NCBI GenBank assembly: GCA_963745675.1
Contig: CAVUYM010000027.1
Span: 1-64,000, forward strand
Direction of reading: 5' to 3'
Length of the DNA stretch: 64,000 bases
Origin: JAUIIK01 sp963745675
GTDB taxonomy: Bacteria; Chloroflexota; Chloroflexia; Thermomicrobiales; CFX8
The translations under genes and the position numbers were made by a program. How positions within the stretch are numbered: position 1 is the first letter of the stretch; the number at the start of each line of letters is the position of its first letter. The notes under the pieces were generated by a model that saw only the letters and a list, made by a program, of their open reading frames with translations, was not told the origin of the DNA and ran no database searches. Of this stretch, positions 28,346 through 37,581 are shown in pieces.

Positions 28346-28374
28346 AGTCTAGAACACCTGTTCCCATTTGTCAA
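28346..28374 (-). promoter_or_regulatory. Sigma-70-type promoter of the small membrane protein gene
   Basis: On the minus strand: -35 TTGACA (28369-28374), 17-bp spacer, -10 TAGACT (28346-28351). Predicted start about 28338, giving a leader of roughly 77 nt to the ATG at 28261. A GAACACCTGTTC box fills most of the spacer. Confidence 0.85.
28351..28364. promoter_or_regulatory. LexA/SOS box within promoter spacer
   Basis: AGAACACCTGTTCC: symmetric GAACA-N2-TGTTC core, matching the GAAC-N4-GTTC SOS box of Gram-positive-type LexA. It lies between the -35 and -10 hexamers of the minus-strand promoter, an ideal place for repression. Confidence 0.78.
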
Positions 28375-28490
28375 TATCAAGCCTGTGGGATTCGAGCCTC
28401 AGGTGCAAGCGCAGGTCTGCTACGATGACAGCGTCGGGAGCCATGCAAACACGCCCATAGACGATGTACCGAAGGCTGGGGAGCTGAACG

Positions 28491-29653
28491 ATGCATCCAG
28501 TTGATCGCTTGCGGGAAACGAGGTTGTTACCCGTCCTCGTGCTCCTCGGAGCGATTGCAGTCGTCTGGTTCTTGTCTGGAGTATCGAATGTCTTGCCGCC
28601 GTTCCTCTGGGCGTTGGTAACGGCCTATATCCTGTTTCCCGTCGTGCGCAAACTGGAGCGGGCACTTCGTTTACCGCGCTTGATCGTCGTCGCCGGGCTT
28701 TACATCGTCTTCATCGCCGCATTGGTTTCTCTCGTTGCACGTATATGGGGCCGCTTGCAATGGATCAGGGAGAGGAGCTGCTCGCGTCACTCCCCGAGAC
28801 AGTCGATAACGCGCGTGCTGAATTGCTCAAGGATCCGACGCTTACGATTGGCGCTGTCGAAATCGACACACAGGCGTTAAATGATCGCATCGACGAGGCG
28901 ATCCAGAATGCTCGTCGGAGACTTGAGTACCCGTGCGGTACCGCTGGTGTTCCACACGGTGGAAATAGTTATTCAGATCCTCGTCTATTTTCTCGTCACC
29001 TTCTATTTTCTTTTGCATGGGGATGAAATGTTGCGTCAGGCTCGATCACTCACACCGCGGAGATATCGAGCGACGATCGACCGCGTTGGCCGCCAGGTTA
29101 ACGCGACACTTGGCGCATACATTCGCGGACAGGTGATTTTATTCGTCATCATGTCCGTAACGACCTACATAGCGCTCACGATCTTTGGGGTCGACTATGC
29201 CCTTGCCCTTGCCCTCGCGACGGGTGTTCTTGACTCGATGCCTATCATCGGCCCCTGGAGTGCTGGAGCGGCCGCTGTCACTGTTGCGATATCCCAAGGG
29301 CACGCGCCATTTGGTTGGACCCAGGTTGAACTCGGGGATGCCGTTGCGATCACCTATTTCGTGCTGCGCATGCTGGAGGACCACTTCGTCATCCCGCAGT
29401 TGATCGGTCGCATCGTTCGAGTTCATCCGGTACTCGTCATTTTTGCGATTCTTGCCGGCGCGAGCAGTTTCGGAATGCTTGGGCTACTGTTGGCGGTGCC
29501 CCGCTCGCCACAGCGAAGATCATCGTCCAATCGATCTACTACGAACTGGGTAACCCCCCCACGCGAGAAGTCATCCCGATACGTTCTGCAGCCGATTTAC
29601 TCGGTGTGCGGAAGATTCTCGGCGGGGAAGCTCGAGGTCACTCGTCATGCTGA
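28491..29653 (+). CDS. AI-2E family transporter (frameshifted)
   Basis: A polytopic membrane protein of about 387 residues of the AI-2E/YdiK/PerM family. The first piece (28491-28880) has helices 'LLPVLVLLGAIAVVWFLSG' and 'LIVVAGLYIVFIAALVSLV'. The middle piece is in another frame from 28745, with the soluble loop 'LPETVDNARAELLKDP'. The third (from about 28930) has 'IVIQILVYFLVTFYFLLHGD', 'LALATGVLDSMPIIGPWSAG' and 'MLEDHFVIPQLIGRIVRVHP'. A last shift in a C run near 29500 leads to 'TAKIIVQSIYYELGNPP' and the TGA at 29651-29653. Family members export small molecules or ions. GGGGAG precedes the ATG. Confidence 0.83.
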
Positions 29654-29913
29654 TCGGTCCGGAAGCAATCGATTGGGAAGACATTTCAACGATGCAAGAA
29701 CTCGCGATGCTGGCTGTGTCGAGCGATGTGACCCTGGAAGTGGTAACGCCGGACCGCTTCGCTGCCAGCGTCGCAACATCCGCCGGTCTACCTGTCGTGA
29801 CCGAAGCGCGGCTTTCCGATGAGGTCGGAACGGCCGAAACGTTGCTATCGCGCGAAGCACGGGAACGGACGAGACGGCGATTTGCATTTACCGAAGAAGT
29901 CTCGAGATGTTGA
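29647..29913 (+). CDS. Hypothetical protein coupled to AI-2E transporter gene
   Basis: 88 residues; the ATG overlaps the transporter's stop codon by 7 bp, so translation is probably coupled. Central part 'LAVSSDVTLEVVTPDRFAAS' followed by 'AGLPVVTEARLSDEV' looks like a small alpha/beta domain. A similar pattern (helix, V-x-(L/I)-E-(L/V)-V strand, D-x4-helix, GLP/GLK, S/L-S-(D/E)) occurs in the N-terminal domain of the protein at 59726. The C-terminus is Arg-rich. Family and function unknown. Confidence 0.6.
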   Translation: MLIGPEAIDWEDISTMQELAMLAVSSDVTLEVVTPDRFAASVATSAGLPVVTEARLSDEVGTAETLLSREARERTRRRFAFTEEVSRC

Positions 29914-30078
29914 AATACCCTCGAGAAGTGGAGCCTCAGCCGCAGTCGACTGATTAGGTGCAGTTGAGCCAGCATCTTGTCATCGACAACATCCGTCGTT
30001 GTCGTTCGCCGATATAGACTGCGGTGCTGCCACGAAGGATGGGGTTGCGGAATCTCGAGCGAGCTATGGGTTCAAATC

Positions 30079-31405
30079 GTGAAAACATATCAGGAAGCGG
30101 ATCTGAGCCGCGCCTGGTCTGAGAGCCGATTGCCTGCTGATCTCAGCTGGTGGATGGACGGCGCATACAGATAATCTATCGTGGCGTCTGGTCAAATTCC
30201 AACGGACCTGATTTCAAAGATGCGATGATTTCGATTGACGGCGAGTTGGTGCGTGGGGCAGTTGAGATTCATCTGGCGGCATCCGACTGGTACCGCCACG
30301 GGCATGATACGCGATCCATGCTTATGAAGAGTTGTGAGCCCACGTTGTCCATCGCAATGACCTTTCCGAAGCTGCCAGGAAGGCGATGGTCGCGCAATTG
30401 CCGACTCTTGAACTTGCCGATTTGGTCCCGTCAGATCGACTGAGTCCAGAGATCACGAGGCGAAGATCATCGCTTCCCTTGGGAGCCGTACTTGCCTGCC
30501 GACGTCTGGCAATACGCGAACCGGAGCGGGTGCGTTCCGTACTGCAAGAACGTGGCTGGAGCAGACTCGTCGATAAACAACTGCGGTTTAGCCAGGAACT
30601 GCAAGTGCTGATCGCGCCCGAAGTGCTCTACCGCGGGATTGCTTGACGAGCTGGGTTATAGCGCAAATCGAGAGCCTATGCGGCAAGTTGGCGAACGGAT
30701 GCCGTTGCAACTACTGGAACGATTTGCAACTCAAAGAGGAGCGCTCGCGCCGCTATGCGGCCTGCTGGGTGCGGGAGGTTTCTTGCCACTGTCCCCTCCG
30801 TTCGAAGGTATTGTCAGTAGCCTCGCAGACTGTTTCGACGATGGAAGATGAGTGGAACCAGATTCGAGAGGCGTACCAGATCGAGCCGATTAGAGATCGA
30901 GCGTGGTCGCTGAACCGAGTCCGTCCATCGAACCATCCCGCAGCCCGGCTGGCTTCGCTTGCCTCTCTGAGTAGCGCGGGTCGACCGCGATAGTCTCGTT
31001 GTTTGAACGCTTCATGACTCTGCCTCTCGACGGAGGGGAAATCGTGGGATCGTTGGTTGTCTCTGGCGCGGCCCTCGATTGGCAAAAGTTCGCAGGCGTC
31101 AGATTATCGTCAATATATTCGCGCCATTTCTGGCGGCGTATGCGCGAGTACTCGTGACGACGAATTGGCTGAACAAGTTGCAGACGATTGGGAGCGATTG
31201 CCCGGAAGCGTGTCCGATCGGATAACGCGCATGACTCGGCAGCAAATTGTCAGGAAATGCCAGATTCCCGGTGCGGCTGGCACTTGAAGAGCAGGCGCTG
31301 CACGATATCTACCGCAATGGTTGTTCCGAATTGCGATGTTTTGAGTGCCCAATTGCTCGACTGGCTGTGGAGCACGAACCCTGGGAAGGTATCGCTAGCG
31401 ATTAG
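30079..31405 (+). pseudogene. DUF2851 family protein, multiple frameshifts
   Basis: The pieces follow the DUF2851 pattern in order. The N-terminus is 'TYQEADLSRAWSESRLP'. The family core 'IIYRGVWSNSNGPDFKDAMI' continues into 'GELVRGAVEIHLAASDWYRH'. Then come 'HVVHRNDLSEAARKAMVAQL', 'VLACRRLAIREPERVRSVLQ', the helical part at 30639-30850, and the end 'LEEQALHDIYRNGCSELRCF' with Cys pair, stopping at TAG 31403-31405. At least five frame changes are needed. The expected full length (about 440 residues) is present. The gene is either decayed or, as with the neighbours, affected by sequence errors. Function of the family is unknown. Confidence 0.75.
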
Positions 31406-32402
31406 CGCTGAACGTGAGCAATACGCGCTGTTCAGTCGCGTTCCCAGCCGCGTCGGAAGCCTTTACAAGAATTTGAAGCGATTCGGGCTGAATCTCTGAT
31501 GCATCAATCAATACCGCGAACTGGAGTTCGCTCGTTTCAACGGGTGGGTAGACGATTACCCGGTCATCAGCGCTACTGACCACGATCGTTCTCAAGACCG
31601 TGTCTGGGCTAACTTCAAATCGTAGAGTGGGTGTAAAGCGGTCAGATGTCGCCGATGAAAGAATGGTTATATTCGGCGAATCATGATCGATACCCGCTAC
31701 GCGCCAGAATTCCGCCGCGATACGGCGGTGGCCTTCATTCGTTGGATGAACGTCGGCCGGAAAACGCGTGAGATCTTGCGCTTCCGGGCCGAGCGTCAGC
31801 GCTAGATCGACGAGAGTAACGCCTTCTGCGGTGACTGCGTCACGAATAACCGAGTTGAACTGCTCGATCCACCAGGCATCCGAGTTCGGGATGAACGGGT
31901 CTTCGCCGGTGGGGTCGTAGATCGTCGAAACATACATCGGGGTATCGGAACCAACTACGTTTACAACCGCCCGAATTGCGTCTGGCATCGATGTGCGGAA
32001 TGTGGCCAGTGACGCTTCCCGTTGCTGGGTGTCCTCGTTGCGCAGGTCGAGCAAGTCGTTGCCGCCCAGTGTCAGTGTCACTGCTTCTATGTCCGAATTC
32101 ACTGCTCGTATTTCATCGACGGCGTTGTGAAACGCGTCCAACTGTCCGTCGCTGAGAAAGGTTTCCGCCGATTCGCCCGGTTTGGCGAGATTCAACGTTC
32201 GAATCGACTGCTCAGAATGGGATGAGAACAGTTCTCCAAGGATCGACGGAAAAGACCTATCGCGAGGAAGACTGGAACCGATTCCCGCGGCGACTGAGTC
32301 TCCGAGTGCAATGTAGAAAGATTCGGTCGAGGTAGGCCCAGAGGAGGGTTGAAAGAGGTTCAAGATCAGGATAATAAATGTTGCAGCCAGCCTACCGATC
32401 AT
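31395..32402 (-). CDS. SGNH/GDSL-type esterase, secreted
   Basis: 335 residues. N-terminal hydrophobic signal 'LAATFIILILNLFQP', block I 'FYIALGDSVAAGIG' (catalytic Ser), block III 'LTLGGNDLLDLR' (oxyanion Asn) and block V 'DVHPTNEGHRRIA' (catalytic Asp/His). The C-terminal about 90 residues look like a beta-sandwich domain. It is probably an extracytoplasmic esterase or lipase. Its ATG overlaps the stop of the HIT-Nudix gene, so the two are translationally coupled. Its 3' end overlaps the convergent DUF2851 gene by 11 bp. Confidence 0.88.
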   Translation of the reverse strand: MIGRLAATFIILILNLFQPSSGPTSTESFYIALGDSVAAGIGSSLPRDRSFPSILGELFSSHSEQSIRTLNLAKPGESAETFLSDGQLDAFHNAVDEIRAVNSDIEAVTLTLGGNDLLDLRNEDTQQREASLATFRTSMPDAIRAVVNVVGSDTPMYVSTIYDPTGEDPFIPNSDAWWIEQFNSVIRDAVTAEGVTLVDLALTLGPEAQDLTRFPADVHPTNEGHRRIAAEFWRVAGIDHDSPNITILSSATSDRFTPTLRFEVSPDTVLRTIVVSSADDRVIVYPPVETSELQFAVLIDASEIQPESLQILVKASDAAGNATEQRVLLTFSANR

Positions 32403-33329
32403 GGTCCGTCCTCTGGCGAACCTAAGCCAAGGTTGGCGAGTGATCGCTTCGCGAGAAGCGCCGAGGATTTGTAGGTGAGCTGCCGTTCAACGTCGTTCGG
32501 CGCAACAAGGATGACATCTTTGCCTATATGTGAGCTGGATTCAGGCCCCCGCCTGCCAATCGCGACGAAATGGACAGTGTGAAACTTCCGGCCCTTGTGC
32601 TCGTAGGTTTCGATGCCTGCCCAGTTCGTAATCGTCGCACTGAAGCCTGTTTCCTCGTGTACTTCCCGAATAGCTGCGTCGGCGGCTGACTCACCAGATT
32701 CGATGTGCCCTTTGGGAATGACGACTGTCCCATCTTTGGCGACTCTCAAGACGAAGAATTCTTCATCGGGCAGATAGACGATAGCTCCCGCCGTTGAATG
32801 AATAGTGCGATCTTCACGTCGTGCTGAACGTGCTGCGAACTCGCCTTTGACGCGCGCGGTTGTCGCCGGTAGCAGTTCAGGCAGGACCATCGTGTCGGCT
32901 GTGATAGGCATGAAATTGGCGTCCCCAAGCCAACGCGGCACGATGTGCATATGCAAATGCTCAGCGATGCCAGCTCCGGCAACCGACCCAATATTCAATC
33001 CGATATTGAAGCCATCGCATCTTAGGACCGTACTCGCGACCTCGGTGGATGCGGAAGTGAGTTCCATCATCTCGCTGCGTTCTTCCGGGTCCAGTCTTTT
33101 GAGCTAGCGATACGCGTCGATTTGGGACGACCATCATGTGCCCAGTGTTATAGGGGAATAGGTTCATGATGACGAAGGCGTGCTTACCCCGTGCCACAAC
33201 AAGCGAATCAGTATCATCCGCGGAAGCGAGGGCATCAAGGAAGATCCTGGATCGATCGGTATCTGCGTCTGCCGGCCCGGGGTTTCCGGTCACATAAGCC
33301 ATACGCCATGGCGTCCACAAGCGTTCCAT
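32399..33329 (-). CDS. HIT-Nudix fusion protein (frameshifted in HIT domain)
   Basis: About 310 residues. HIT domain: start 'MERLWTPWRMAYVTG' (ATG 33329), 'FVIMNLFPYNTGHMMVVPNR', then after a one-base shift near 33100 the histidine triad 'AEHLHMHIVPRW'. The same open frame continues without a break into a Nudix domain with box 'GHIESGESAADAAIREVHEE' followed by TG. The fusion itself is thus seen directly. HIT enzymes split dinucleoside polyphosphates or nucleotidyl adducts, and Nudix enzymes hydrolyse nucleoside diphosphate derivatives, so a two-step nucleotide clean-up role is plausible. Coupled to the esterase gene downstream. Confidence 0.85.
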
Positions 33330-33458
33330 AGGACCAAAAGTCGTCCTTTCTCGAGCGACTCGGTGATGATAGCAGTAATCGCCAGTCACTTCCTGATAGA
33401 GCAGAATCAGCATGCGTACGTTCGCGATTCTTTGATATTGGCATTACGAGTGCTGTGC

Positions 33459-33464
33459 TATACT
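33459..33464 (+). promoter_or_regulatory. Possible -10 element of exopolysaccharide locus
   Basis: TATACT, preceded by TTGGCA at 15-bp spacing (suboptimal). It would start transcription near 33471, about 78 nt before the proposed GTG at 33549. Confidence 0.4.
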
Positions 33465-33548
33465 GCCAGATCGGTGGGACTGAGTATTGGACCCGCTGGG
33501 CGCTTCCGTTGGGAGCGTTCCCGGACTGGTGAGAGGACGCCAAACGCT

Positions 33549-35024
33549 GTGGGGGCGAATGGGCGTATTGAGCACCGGGAAATCATAAACGCGCCGAAAT
33601 GGGTATTGCTGGCCGCCAGGATGGGGAGCGATGCTGCCCTGGCCGGGTTGGCATTCGGTATAGCCTACTGGCTCAGATTCGATTTCCACCTGGGTGGGAC
33701 AGTTCCGCCGCAATCCGAGCAACCGCTCGGATTCTTCACGACTCAAATTGCCGTCTTCATGATTCTCTCAGTGCTGGTGTTTCAAGCCAAGGGTCTGTAC
33801 AGACTTCCGCGCTGGTCATCGTTGCTTGATGAAGCCTGGGGTATTTCAAGTGGTGTCGTGATCGCGATGGCGATGGTCATATTGACCGCGTTTTTCCAGC
33901 GCTTTTATCCATCCCGTCTCATCTTTATCGCTGCTGTACCGATCGCGATCGCGCTTATGCTCGCGGCGCGGATGATTGCCCGAACTGCTCGCGAGCGAAT
34001 CTGGTCGCGTGGCATCGGTGTGGATCGCGTAGCCGTCATTGGATCCGGGCGTGCGGCCCGGCGAATCATGCAGTGGATGTTGAGCCAGCCTCAGCTAGGC
34101 TACGAAGTCGTTGGCTATGTGGCGAACAATCCCAGCGTCGAAGGAATCGCAATCGCCACGCCAAACGCCGTCATTCGCCCCTTGCACCTCGGTCGCACCG
34201 TCGAGCTTCAGGAGATCGTTCACGAGAACAGAATCGACGAAGTAATTATCGCCCTGCCACCCAGAGAGCACGATCGCATCGTTGAAATGATCGAACTGTG
34301 CCGGCATGTTGATATTGAATTCAAGCTTGTGCCTGATCTATTCACGATGGCGCTGGACCACGTGAATATTCATGAGGTCGAAGGCATGCCGCTGATCGGC
34401 CTCAAGGAGCCCGAAATATCCGGTTGGAATTTCCTCATAAAACGAGGAATGGATCTAGCGGTCGCCTCATTTGTTCTCATTGCGTTCTCATGGCTTTTCG
34501 CGATCATCTCGCTCGCCGTCAAGTTGGATTCAAAGGGCTCGATCCTCTTTGCACAGGAGCGCGTCGGGCGTGATGGTAAGCGTTTTGTCTGTTACAAATT
34601 CAGGACGATGGTGAGCGACGCAGAAGAGCAGCGCCTGCATTTGCAGCAAACCCATGGACAGGGCACCCTGCTCTTTAAGCTCAAGGACGATCCGCGACGA
34701 ACACGAGTGGGGCGGCTGCTCCGAAGGTCGAGCCTCGATGAATTGCCGCAATTTATCAACATCCTCCTCGGTCATATGAGTATCGTCGGTCCGCGGCCGG
34801 CGATACCTCCAGAAGTTGCGGAATATGAAGAGTGGCATTTCGATCGCCTGCTTGTGCCGCCCGGACTGACCGGTCTCTGGCAGGTCAACGGGCGCAGCAA
34901 TTTGAGTTTCGACGAGATGGTGCGGTTGGACCTGTACTATGCAGAAAACTGGTCGCCCTGGCTCGATATCAAGACGATGATTCGTACAGTACCTGCAATT
35001 GTCACCGCACGTGGAGCGTACTAA
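33549..35024 (+). CDS. Undecaprenyl-phosphate sugar phosphotransferase (exopolysaccharide priming enzyme)
   Basis: About 491 residues of the WbaP/WcaJ type. N-terminal membrane helices (from 'LLAARMGSDAALAGLAFGIA' onward), a nucleotide-binding-like central domain ('VAVIGSGRAARRIMQW'), a fifth helix 'AVASFVLIAFSWLFAIISL' and the catalytic domain: 'VCYKFRTMVSDAEEQ', 'RRSSLDELPQFINILLGHMS', 'IVGPRPAIPPEVAEYEEWH', 'GLTGLWQVNGRS'. It loads the first sugar phosphate on undecaprenyl phosphate. The start is uncertain: GTG 33549 or GTG 33474. Confidence 0.9.
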   Translation: MGANGRIEHREIINAPKWVLLAARMGSDAALAGLAFGIAYWLRFDFHLGGTVPPQSEQPLGFFTTQIAVFMILSVLVFQAKGLYRLPRWSSLLDEAWGISSGVVIAMAMVILTAFFQRFYPSRLIFIAAVPIAIALMLAARMIARTARERIWSRGIGVDRVAVIGSGRAARRIMQWMLSQPQLGYEVVGYVANNPSVEGIAIATPNAVIRPLHLGRTVELQEIVHENRIDEVIIALPPREHDRIVEMIELCRHVDIEFKLVPDLFTMALDHVNIHEVEGMPLIGLKEPEISGWNFLIKRGMDLAVASFVLIAFSWLFAIISLAVKLDSKGSILFAQERVGRDGKRFVCYKFRTMVSDAEEQRLHLQQTHGQGTLLFKLKDDPRRTRVGRLLRRSSLDELPQFINILLGHMSIVGPRPAIPPEVAEYEEWHFDRLLVPPGLTGLWQVNGRSNLSFDEMVRLDLYYAENWSPWLDIKTMIRTVPAIVTARGAY

Positions 35025-36177
35025 CGCCAGTAGCGAACTCCGTGATTCATTGGTTGGTATAGGGCGGACTGACTTTCGGACACTCATCGTGCACGATTAC
35101 CTCAATCAATATGGTGGTGCTGAGCGGGTGCTCGAAGCTATACAGGGGATGTTTCCGGATGCCCCTACGTTCACGTCTATTTTTGACCCACGGGCCATGC
35201 CGGAATCCTATGCCGATCAGGATATTCGCCCGAGCTGGGTCAACCGTGTCCCCGGTGTTCACAACCATCACCAGTGGGCGCTGCCTCTCTACCCGCTCGT
35301 CTTCAGGCAGATTCCAGACTCGCAGCCGGACCTCGTGCTATCTACTTCCAGCGCCTGGGCGAAGGGCGTGATCACGCCGCCTGGCTGCGTCCACGTCGCA
35401 TATATTCACTCTCCAATGCGTTTTGCCTGGAATTTCGATCAATATTGTGAGCGCGAAAATGTGCCAGATGCAGCTAGAAAAATCCTGCCGCCTTTTATGG
35501 GTGCGCTGCGCTGGCGGGATCGCGTCTCTGCTCGTAGGATCACGACGATTGTCGCGAATTCCACCGCGGTTCGGGATCGAATACGCGCATACTGGAGGCG
35601 CGATGCCGAGGTCGTGTTTCCACCTGTAGAAACGGAAGGCTTTCGACCTGCTCCAGAATCCGAAGTAGGAGAAGAGTATCTGGTCGTATCGCGCCTCGTT
35701 CCCTACAAACGAATCGATATCGTCATTGAGGCGTTCAATCGTATCGGGTTGCCGCTGACGATCATCGGTGATGGTCGCGCGAGAGCACAGCTGGAGGAAA
35801 TGGCCGGTCCGACGGTCAGATTTTTAGGTCGTCTATCCGACGATGAGGTGCGCCGGCTGACTGCAAGATGCAAGGCAGCGGTCTTCATGTCCGAGGATGA
35901 CTTCGGCATTTCCCAAGTTGAGGTGCAGGCCGCTGGCCGCCCCGTCATTGCCCTCGCGCGAGGAGGTGTGCTTGACTCTGTTATCCCGGACGTAACCGGG
36001 ATCTGGGTCGCGGATCAGACGGTCGAAGCACTGATCGACGCTATCGGCCGGGTCGACGGCGTTCGATTTGACAGTGGCACACTCGTGCGACATGCGTCAA
36101 AGTTCTCAACCAGTCGATTCAAGGTTGAGCTGGGTTCTGTGATCGAGAACGCAATGAGCGGTGCCCGAGGGCTGTAG
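35011..36177 (+). CDS. Glycosyltransferase family 4
   Basis: About 388 residues, GT-B fold. N-terminal acceptor domain 'IVHDYLNQYGGAERVLEAI'; C-terminal nucleotide-sugar domain with 'YLVVSRLVPYKRIDIVIEAF', 'IIGDGRARAQLEEMAG' and the donor-site Glu pair region 'EDDFGISQVEVQAAGRPVIA'. It probably adds a sugar during exopolysaccharide repeat assembly. It overlaps the preceding gene's end by about 14 bp. GTG 35011 is the proposed start; the true start could be as late as TTG 35050. Confidence 0.88.
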   Translation: MERTNASSELRDSLVGIGRTDFRTLIVHDYLNQYGGAERVLEAIQGMFPDAPTFTSIFDPRAMPESYADQDIRPSWVNRVPGVHNHHQWALPLYPLVFRQIPDSQPDLVLSTSSAWAKGVITPPGCVHVAYIHSPMRFAWNFDQYCERENVPDAARKILPPFMGALRWRDRVSARRITTIVANSTAVRDRIRAYWRRDAEVVFPPVETEGFRPAPESEVGEEYLVVSRLVPYKRIDIVIEAFNRIGLPLTIIGDGRARAQLEEMAGPTVRFLGRLSDDEVRRLTARCKAAVFMSEDDFGISQVEVQAAGRPVIALARGGVLDSVIPDVTGIWVADQTVEALIDAIGRVDGVRFDSGTLVRHASKFSTSRFKVELGSVIENAMSGARGL

Positions 36178-36186
36178 AAGGGCAAT

Positions 36187-36874
36187 ATGGAGCTTCGCGC
36201 GTACGCTAGTATTCTCAGTCGTCGTTGGTTGGCAATCGTCATGCTGCCGCTTGCCGTGCTCGTGATGATCGCCCTATTCGAGCAGTCACGTCAGACGAAT
36301 TACACTGCGCAAGCTCGGATTTCTGTCGAGCAGACTTTCAGGCGAACAGCCATCAGTACAGTATCAGTACGATGACTACTACGACCTGCTGTCATCGGAC
36401 TTTATCGTGGACGATACTGTTGAGATTGTCCGAGGGAATGTCTTCGCGTCCGCGGTGGCAGATCGTCTAGCCGGGCAGGGAATTGAAATCGATGCGTCAG
36501 CCGTTGAGGGCGCGCTCGACGCATCGCGTCAGCACCGCATACTTACGATAGTTGCAACAGCGAACGATCAGGGGCTCGCCGTTGTGATCGCCAATGTGGC
36601 ATCTGCCGAACTTCGTGAAGACTTTGCCAACTATCTTGGTGTTGAGGGCGATCCTTATCCGGTGACAATGCGGCCAGTCGATGTCCCGGTAAAGGCCGAG
36701 CCAGACGACTTGCGCGTCAAACTGACGTACCTGATGGCAATTATCGTGGCAGGTGGATTCGGAATACTTCTGGCGCTCGGGCTCGAGTATTTCGATCAGA
36801 CCATCAACATTGATACAGCTAGAGATGCTGTCGGTTTGGACGTCCTTGCGGTTGTTCGGGAGGAACGAGCTTGA
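36187..36874 (+). CDS. Wzz/chain-length-determinant-like protein (frameshifted)
   Basis: About 228 residues. N-terminal 'LRAYASILSRRWLAIVMLPL' with the first membrane helix, an extracytoplasmic part ('DLLSSDFIVDDTVEIVRGNV'), and a second helix 'LMAIIVAGGFGILLALGLEY'. This is the Wzz/YveK topology that sets polysaccharide chain length. A shift near 36345 breaks the frame; 'QYQYDDYYDLLSSDFIV' is restored in the third frame. It is followed by a second Wzz-like gene with a TGATG overlap. Confidence 0.82.
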
Positions 36875-37572
36875 TGCGTCTCGAGGAATTTCTTCCAGAC
36901 GTCCTGCGACGTTGGTGGATTATCCTCCTCGCAGCAGTCTGCGCCGGCACCGTCGGTTTCATTCTTGCCAGCGGCAATCCAACTGAATATTCGGTAAGCG
37001 TTCGACTTGTAGCGACAGCCGAACCTGCTGACTACTGGCTCGATCTGTACGCGAAGAACCGCCTGGCCACCTACGAGCCACTGATCAACAACTACACATT
37101 TGTACAAGATGCGATGGCACAGGCTGACCTCGATGTTGATCCGGCGGTCGCTCAACGCGAACTCTCAGTCGCTCATACGACGAACCAGAATACGCTGACG
37201 ATAACGGTTGTGGACACTGATGCTCAACGCGCGGCGGATATCGCCAACGCAGTGCAATTTGCATTTATTCAGCTCAATGAGGCGCAAAATGAATCACTGA
37301 TTTCTCGCGTCCAGCGTGACCCGGAGACGTTTACACCGCGAATCATGTTGAGCACGGTAGAAACAGCTGGAGCGCCAACGGATCCAATTGGCACCGGTGC
37401 TCGGACAACCTCCATCGCCGCCGCGTTGCTTGGCGCGATTGCTGGCGCCATGATTATTGTTCTGCTGTTGTACAAAGAAGACGTTCTAAGATCGTTAGAT
37501 GATCTCGAGCGTCACATTGCGCGACCGATCCTGGCGGTCGTTCCAGACTCGCCGTCATCATCTCGGAAGTGA
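36874..37572 (+). CDS. Wzz/YveK-like polysaccharide co-polymerase
   Basis: About 232 residues. 'LRRWWIILLAAVCAGTVGFI' is the first membrane helix, a coiled extracytoplasmic segment follows ('DVDPAVAQRELSVAHTTNQN'), and 'SIAAALLGAIAGAMIIVLLL' is the second helix. Same topology as the preceding gene. ATG 36874 overlaps the upstream stop; GGAGG lies about 10 nt before it. It is probably the partner of the kinase-like protein that follows. Confidence 0.87.
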   Translation: MRLEEFLPDVLRRWWIILLAAVCAGTVGFILASGNPTEYSVSVRLVATAEPADYWLDLYAKNRLATYEPLINNYTFVQDAMAQADLDVDPAVAQRELSVAHTTNQNTLTITVVDTDAQRAADIANAVQFAFIQLNEAQNESLISRVQRDPETFTPRIMLSTVETAGAPTDPIGTGARTTSIAAALLGAIAGAMIIVLLLYKEDVLRSLDDLERHIARPILAVVPDSPSSSRK

Positions 37573-37581
37573 GCAAGGAAT

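Noticed and set aside
33180..33548. Long N-terminal extension of the sugar phosphotransferase frame
   Set aside because: It runs antisense through the HIT domain gene and has no family similarity; a promoter-like TATACT lies inside it.
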